Positions 8,611 to 12,075 of a stretch of 12,075 nucleotides of DNA are shown here, piece after piece. The DNA comes from Saccoglossus kowalevskii (lineage: Eukaryota > Hemichordata > Enteropneusta > Harrimaniidae). Below the pieces are notes generated by a model. The model was not told the origin of the DNA, searched no databases, and saw only the letters and a program-made list of their open reading frames with translations. Position 1 is the first letter of the stretch. Each line of letters begins with the position of its first letter. The DNA is taken from contig NW_003122409.1 in NCBI RefSeq assembly GCF_000003605.2, positions 261,968 through 274,042 of the forward strand, written 5' to 3'. The position numbers and the translations under genes are program-made.

Positions 8611-9202
8611 AAATTCAAAGTACACAAACATAAAATGCCAAGCTGCAACATACAAAAGAACATCTCAATAAATTCCTTATTAACATATTCTAGTTGCTCT
8701 GTCAATAACCTGAACATTTTTAACAATAATACAAGCTTTCAATTTCAACATATCTGACATACATGTGCAAACAACAGAGAAATCACAGAGAACAGGAAAT
8801 TCCTGTTTCACCTGCGCACACGAGCAACACGCGTGCAGTAAACCAACAAAGAGCTTATCCTCGTGTAATATTGATCAAAATTTACCAAGAAGGCTGAATG
8901 TAATTCATGAATGATTTAATTCAAAATGTCACCATTTGTCTCGTGTAAATAATTTCCTTGGGATAATAGCTATTGTAGTAGACGCGCTGTGAGACAGACA
9001 AAAGATCAGGTTGGTATATGCATCCATGTATTAATCTTTTGTTTAACCAATGTTTTGCTCTTAGTCAATGTATCCCGTTTGAGGAGGTATCTGATAATTA
9101 TTAATATGTCTGTTTATTAGTGTGAAAACGTTAAAGCACTCTTTAGAGTTATTACCTTGTCTGCTTTCGTTTGACGATAAAATATTGCAGTGTTTTCATC
9201 AG
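8611..9202. other. Non-coding intronic DNA with candidate enhancer segments
   Basis: There is no coding frame of note. Within it, 8790-8850 is unusually rich in CG and carries palindromic motifs (listed separately). The stretch 8930-9200 has balanced composition and contains homeodomain-like TAAT cores (ATAATTATTAATA), a forkhead-like TGTTTATTAG and GATAA motifs. This is compatible with conserved regulatory DNA but not proof of it. Confidence 0.4.
8791..8835. promoter_or_regulatory. Motif cluster: Rel/ETS-like palindrome, E-box, Hes-type sites
   Basis: AACAGGAAATTCCTGTT at 8791-8807 has perfect 8-bp arms around one central A. Its core GGAAATTCC resembles Rel/NF-kB sites and holds opposed GGAA ETS cores. 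CACCTG (E-box) follows at 8809-8814, CACGAG (Hes N-box type) at 8819-8824 and the palindrome CACGCGTG (Hes-type CACGCG) at 8828-8835. Several CG dinucleotides in 30 bases stand out in this AT-rich region. Factor names come from consensus shape only. Confidence 0.35.
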
Positions 9203-9250
9203 GTGTAATTAAAATCTCCCTAGAGGGCTCCTTGCCAGCCCTCATTACAC
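9203..9250. other. Compound hairpin (two nested 7-bp stems)
   Basis: The inner stem GAGGGCT (9223-9229) pairs perfectly with AGCCCTC (9237-9243) around a 7-base loop, CCTTGCC. Immediately outside on the right, ATTACAC (9244-9250) pairs with GTGTAAT (9203-9209). On the left the two arms are separated by 13 unpaired bases (9210-9222). The result is a 14-bp stem with a one-sided bulge in DNA or RNA. No known RNA family is recognised; it could be a MITE core, a structured intronic RNA element or chance. Confidence 0.35.
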
Positions 9251-11284
9251 ATTAGGAAGCAGGTATTGTCGACTCTTTTCTATATTCGCACAAGTTTTTG
9301 TAATATTTCTCTAGCTATATCATAATCCGCTATTTTGTTGATATAATAGTTGTGCAGATTTCTGCTCTGCTTGTTAGATGAGTTTGGTTAATTTTTAACA
9401 AAACCCGCTCATTCAGATGGAACATTTCTTTGTCTACTAGTGTGGTTGTCTCTCTAAATATCCCATTTTGTAAAAACTCGGCAGATGTATCCATTAGGAA
9501 CATTTTGCAAAGAAAATTCAACACAAAAGAATTTGTAAAATTTCTACAAAATTGATGATGTGCATGAGTATGTGTTCCTTGTATCAAGAATTCTTTTCCA
9601 GTTAAATAAATGGTTTTCTAGCAATTTTCTGTTCCTTCTTTTGTATAGTAAATATTGATTCCGGGGATTTGTGGATGGGGGGAAAGGGGAGGGGGGGTTG
9701 AAAGACAGCAGACAGAAATGCCAAGCTGCCTACACTAGCCATACATAAGGAGAAGAATGACATTGTTACTTACTCAAAATATTTGCAGAATATACCGAAG
9801 CGGATAACTATTTCGTGAAAATTCGGCAATAAATAATGTGATAGAGTAATGGTGATTAATTTGTATATGCGTTATAGTCTCTTAAAATTTTATGGATGTG
9901 CATAAAAATACAACACCTATGATTATAACTCAATTCTAGTTTTATTTTCTACTGAAAATTCCAGTCAAAACATTTCAGTTATTGTCAAGCTAAAACAAAA
10001 ATAAAAGCAGTGTTGCCATACCTTTTAGTATTTGATAAAACTTGGAGATAGAAATTGTGAATTTGTTTTCAAATATTAGGGTCAAAATAGAATTTTGCAA
10101 ATTATGTGTAGGTACTCGACAGACTATTAAATTGATAAAAAGTATGGAGAGAGAGATACCGTGGTTGAGTGTATACATAACGCTAAGATATTGTCATGGT
10201 AACATCTTACGATACTGATCATGGATATATTTTCATTTCATCATATTTTGATTTGCAACATAAATCATGCCATTTTGCGGGGGCGGATTCAGCCATACAT
10301 CTACTTACACTTATGTGGTAGTCAGATACGTCAGAGAGTATCAACAATGGTGAGAATTTTGCCAGAAAATACAAAAAACGGTAAGAATTCTTCAGAAATC
10401 ATGTGGCATGACAAATATTTCAGTCTTGGTCAGTACTCAGTGTTAAAACCTGGATTCACCACTAATTTTGTGCACATGACCCCCAAAACCAGTGGGAAAT
10501 CACAGCAATGTTAACTGCCTGTCAGAAGTTTGGATAAACACAGATTTCAACAATTGGAATTTCTTTTTTCTTGTTGTCAAGATCGGTTAAAGCCTTCATT
10601 TAACCTGTAGGCATAGATTTTATTTAATCCCTTAATTCTTTGGTTTTGTTTGGAAAACTATATCCTTGTCTGATATCATGTCTACTGTTTGCATTCATCT
10701 TCACTTTCTTGGCATAAAACTGTCAATTTATTATGAATGTTTTTTTTTGAGATTTAAAAATATTCTTATTAAATCTTATTGCTTATTAATTTCTACCATC
10801 AAGTTTCAAGTTGCATAATGAAACAGTCTGTGTTTGGTAGATCTTGTTGAATGATTTAAATGCAGCTGTTGTAGAATACTGTACCTGCAAACTTAATGAA
10901 ATATTTACTGCTTCACAATTTTGCATATTCTCTTGGAGCTTCATGAAAATTTCTGACAAAATTACAGTGCTTTGTGTTACATTTGTGGTCGTTTTTGAAT
11001 TTCTATAAAATTAATTTTTGTATGTTTTTATGAGAAAAATGGTATGACAAAAGAAGGAATAAGTTTTAGTAGAGTTTGAAGCTTTCTATGTAGTATTTAT
11101 TACACTAATAGAGTAGTTTTAGGATAAACGCCTCAAACTACAACTTCAAAACCTCATGTTTGAAAATGTAATTTATCAATATTCAAAAGAGAGCTCTCAC
11201 CTGTACAGACAATGGTTTTTATCATCAAAACCCATACTGGTGTTTTTATGGATTCTCCTCAAATTAGTTGAACAGTGAACATAT
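9251..11284. other. AT-rich intronic DNA, no supportable gene
   Basis: Several short frames occur (9330-9587 minus, 9990-10178 minus, 10221-10514 plus), but none shows a domain, a signal peptide, a good start context with splice sites, or non-random composition. The 97-codon frame at 10221 is the longest and ends at TAA at 10512-10514; it looks like chance. A G-run cluster lies at 9663-9697. Otherwise I see T- and A-rich DNA with nothing distinctive. Confidence 0.5.
9663..9697 (+). other. Potential G-quadruplex, G-run cluster
   Basis: Four G-runs lie in 35 bases: GGGG (9663-9666), GGGGGG (9677-9682), GGGG (9686-9689) and GGGGGGG (9691-9697), with spacers of 10, 3 and 1 bases. The longest runs could be subdivided to give a compact three-tier quadruplex. 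In an AT-rich setting this is the strongest G-run in the window. Confidence 0.55.
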
Positions 11285-11529
11285 TTAAACTTATCGAGTG
11301 GCAGATATTTTTCCCGCCTAAAATTTTGTGCAAATATTTTCACATTTTGTGAAATTTTCACTGAATTTCATCATCATTTTGGTCCATATAGACAAGTTCA
11401 GGTATTGTTTTTAGTCTTTGATCTAAAGGTTTGTTAATTTCTATCAACAGTTTGTATGGAGAGAAGCAGACTATATCAAATAATTTTATAGATTGTGTAA
11501 AAAGATGACAATGGCACTCAAAGGGTTAA
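11285..11529. mobile_element. piggyBac-like MITE, near-complete 245-bp copy
   Basis: The right tip TGGCACTCAAAGGGTTAA (11512-11529) is the inverse of an 18-base end TTAACCCTTTGAGTGCCA. The left end from 11285, TTAAACTTATCGAGTGGCA, matches it imperfectly (shared TTAA, then GAGTG and CA). TTAA at both tips followed by CCC/GGG is the signature of piggyBac-superfamily elements, which duplicate the target TTAA. The length and lack of any transposase frame make it a non-autonomous MITE. Its left arm resembles the copy at 3827. It ends 87 bases before the exon at 11617. Confidence 0.65.
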
Positions 11530-11616
11530 TATTTACAAATGAGTGATGTAATTTACTCAAATTCAGAGAATAAAATACATAATAAGTGTATAATTATGTC
11601 TATTGTACTGTTACAG

Positions 11617-11773
11617 ACTCGGAAGACCAGCCAGAAGATCAAGAGGCAGAGTCAGGCAATATTCATGAAAGCTGGACTGAACATTGAAGATTTTAATATG
11701 TCGTTAGATGATGGAAATGATGAAGAATCTGTTGATATCAAAGAATTTGAGGAGTTGAAAAGAACATTGGAAG
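11617..11773 (+). CDS. Internal coding exon, unknown protein with charged helical segment
   Basis: What is seen: an acceptor, TATTGTACTGTTACAG, ends at 11616, and a donor, AAG|GTAATG, has its GT at 11774-11775. The 157-base exon enters in phase 0 and leaves in phase 1, encoding 52 residues plus one base. It starts basic (TRKTSQKIKRQSQ, residues 1-13), passes through a short hydrophobic stretch (AIFMKAGLNIEDF), then an acidic run (LDDGNDEESVD), and ends in an alternating Lys/Glu segment (IKEFEELKRTLE) that looks like the start of a coiled coil. The hexanucleotide use and residue mix differ clearly from translated intron. The frame also stays open upstream to an ATG at 11539, so an alternative start cannot be excluded. 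I do not recognise the family. By phase it fits the exon at 2397. Confidence 0.7.
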
Positions 11774-12075
11774 GTAATGTCAAATGCTTATTATTGAGGT
11801 TCTGACTGATTAGCTCAGAATCAGAAAAAAATAATTTTCAAAGAAGTTTAAATTTGACTGGATTAGATCATACTAGATTAGGTTAGGTTAGACAATGTGA
11901 GATTAAAAATCAGATTAAAAGAGACTAGACTAAAGTAGTGTTTATGCTACATGACGTCTGGACGAAGATTTTAGCTAATCCTGTATGTTTGCATATCAGA
12001 TAGACTCAAATGTGTTCGCACACAGGAAGAAACATCTAAGGAATACGGTACTCAGTTTACGTAACTAGGAAGATA
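11774..12075 (+). other. Start of the next intron, runs off the window
   Basis: Sequence after the donor at 11774 has stops in all frames, including the exon frame (TGA at 11803). Short degenerate repeats of GATTAG/GGTTAG/GACTAG type lie at about 11862-11940. No further exon is visible before 12075, so the gene must continue beyond the window. Confidence 0.55.

Larger units (their letters stand above)
2448..11616 (+). other. Proposed long first intron (about 9.2 kb)
   Basis: The interval runs from the donor GTAAGG at 2448 to the acceptor CTGTTACAG ending at 11616. Both flanking exons are in phase 0 at the junction, so direct splicing keeps the frame. No segment between them has combined acceptor, open frame and donor evidence good enough to call an exon. 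It contains the minisatellite, two MITE copies, a microsatellite and several motif clusters listed separately. A long first intron carrying repeats and regulatory sites is common in animal genes. The intron is an inference from the two exons and has no transcript support here. Confidence 0.4.

Noticed and set aside
8526-8726. 66-codon minus-strand frame with Ser-Phe-Ile-His repeats
   Set aside because: The repeat comes from the (ATGA)n microsatellite read in reverse.
10221-10514. 97-codon plus-strand frame
   Set aside because: It shows no recognisable motif, has a weak start context and random-looking residues in AT-rich DNA.
11878-11892. TTAGGTTAGGTTAG-like string resembling telomere repeat
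   Set aside because: It is only about two to three units, degenerate and embedded in other GATTAG/GACTAG strings; too short for a telomeric tract.
1-12075. Search for tRNA, rRNA or long retroelement coding regions
   Set aside because: I saw no tRNA-like cloverleaf or A/B boxes, no rRNA stretches and no reverse transcriptase or transposase motifs on either strand by eye; short decayed pieces could be missed.

Overview
This window reads as animal (metazoan, probably invertebrate) nuclear DNA. It is AT-rich and gene-poor, with no bacterial-style packed genes, no ribosome binding sites and no long open frames. It has short candidate exons with spliceosomal GT/AG borders, a piggyBac-type miniature transposon (MITE), a large minisatellite and many short A/T tracts. 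I cannot name the species from the sequence alone.

Layout: 1-316 is repeat-derived (a short direct/inverted repeat, then a decayed 90-bp tandem duplication). 317-2345 is AT-rich DNA without a supportable gene. A short candidate first coding exon lies at 2397-2447. It has a strong Kozak ATG, 17 codons and a CAG|GTAAGG donor, and it ends in phase 0. The next supportable coding segment is an internal exon at 11617-11773, with a TTACAG acceptor, phase-0 entry, an AAG|GTAATG donor and phase-1 exit. The two are phase-compatible, so the simplest model is one plus-strand gene that spans most of the window through a roughly 9.2-kb first intron and continues past 12075. I do not recognise the protein; the second exon is basic, then acidic, then looks like the start of a charged helix or coiled coil.

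The proposed intron holds the most striking structure: about 2.2 kb of a 20-bp minisatellite (4901-7104, roughly 105-110 units) with variant monomers, duplicated multi-unit blocks and diverged edges. Each unit carries a sequence one base away from an SRF CArG box, and two units carry an exact one. Also in the intron are two related piggyBac-like MITE copies (3827 to about 4088, and 11285-11529), an (ATGA)n microsatellite, a G-run cluster that could form a G-quadruplex, a compound hairpin at 9203-9250, and clusters of transcription-factor-like motifs (paired M-box/CLEAR-type E-boxes, abutting E-boxes, a Rel/ETS-like palindrome beside Hes-type sites). The motif clusters suggest intronic enhancers, but that is inference.

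I saw no convincing new multi-gene system. The best leads are the gene model itself, the minisatellite's higher-order organisation and CArG content, and the piggyBac-like MITE family.
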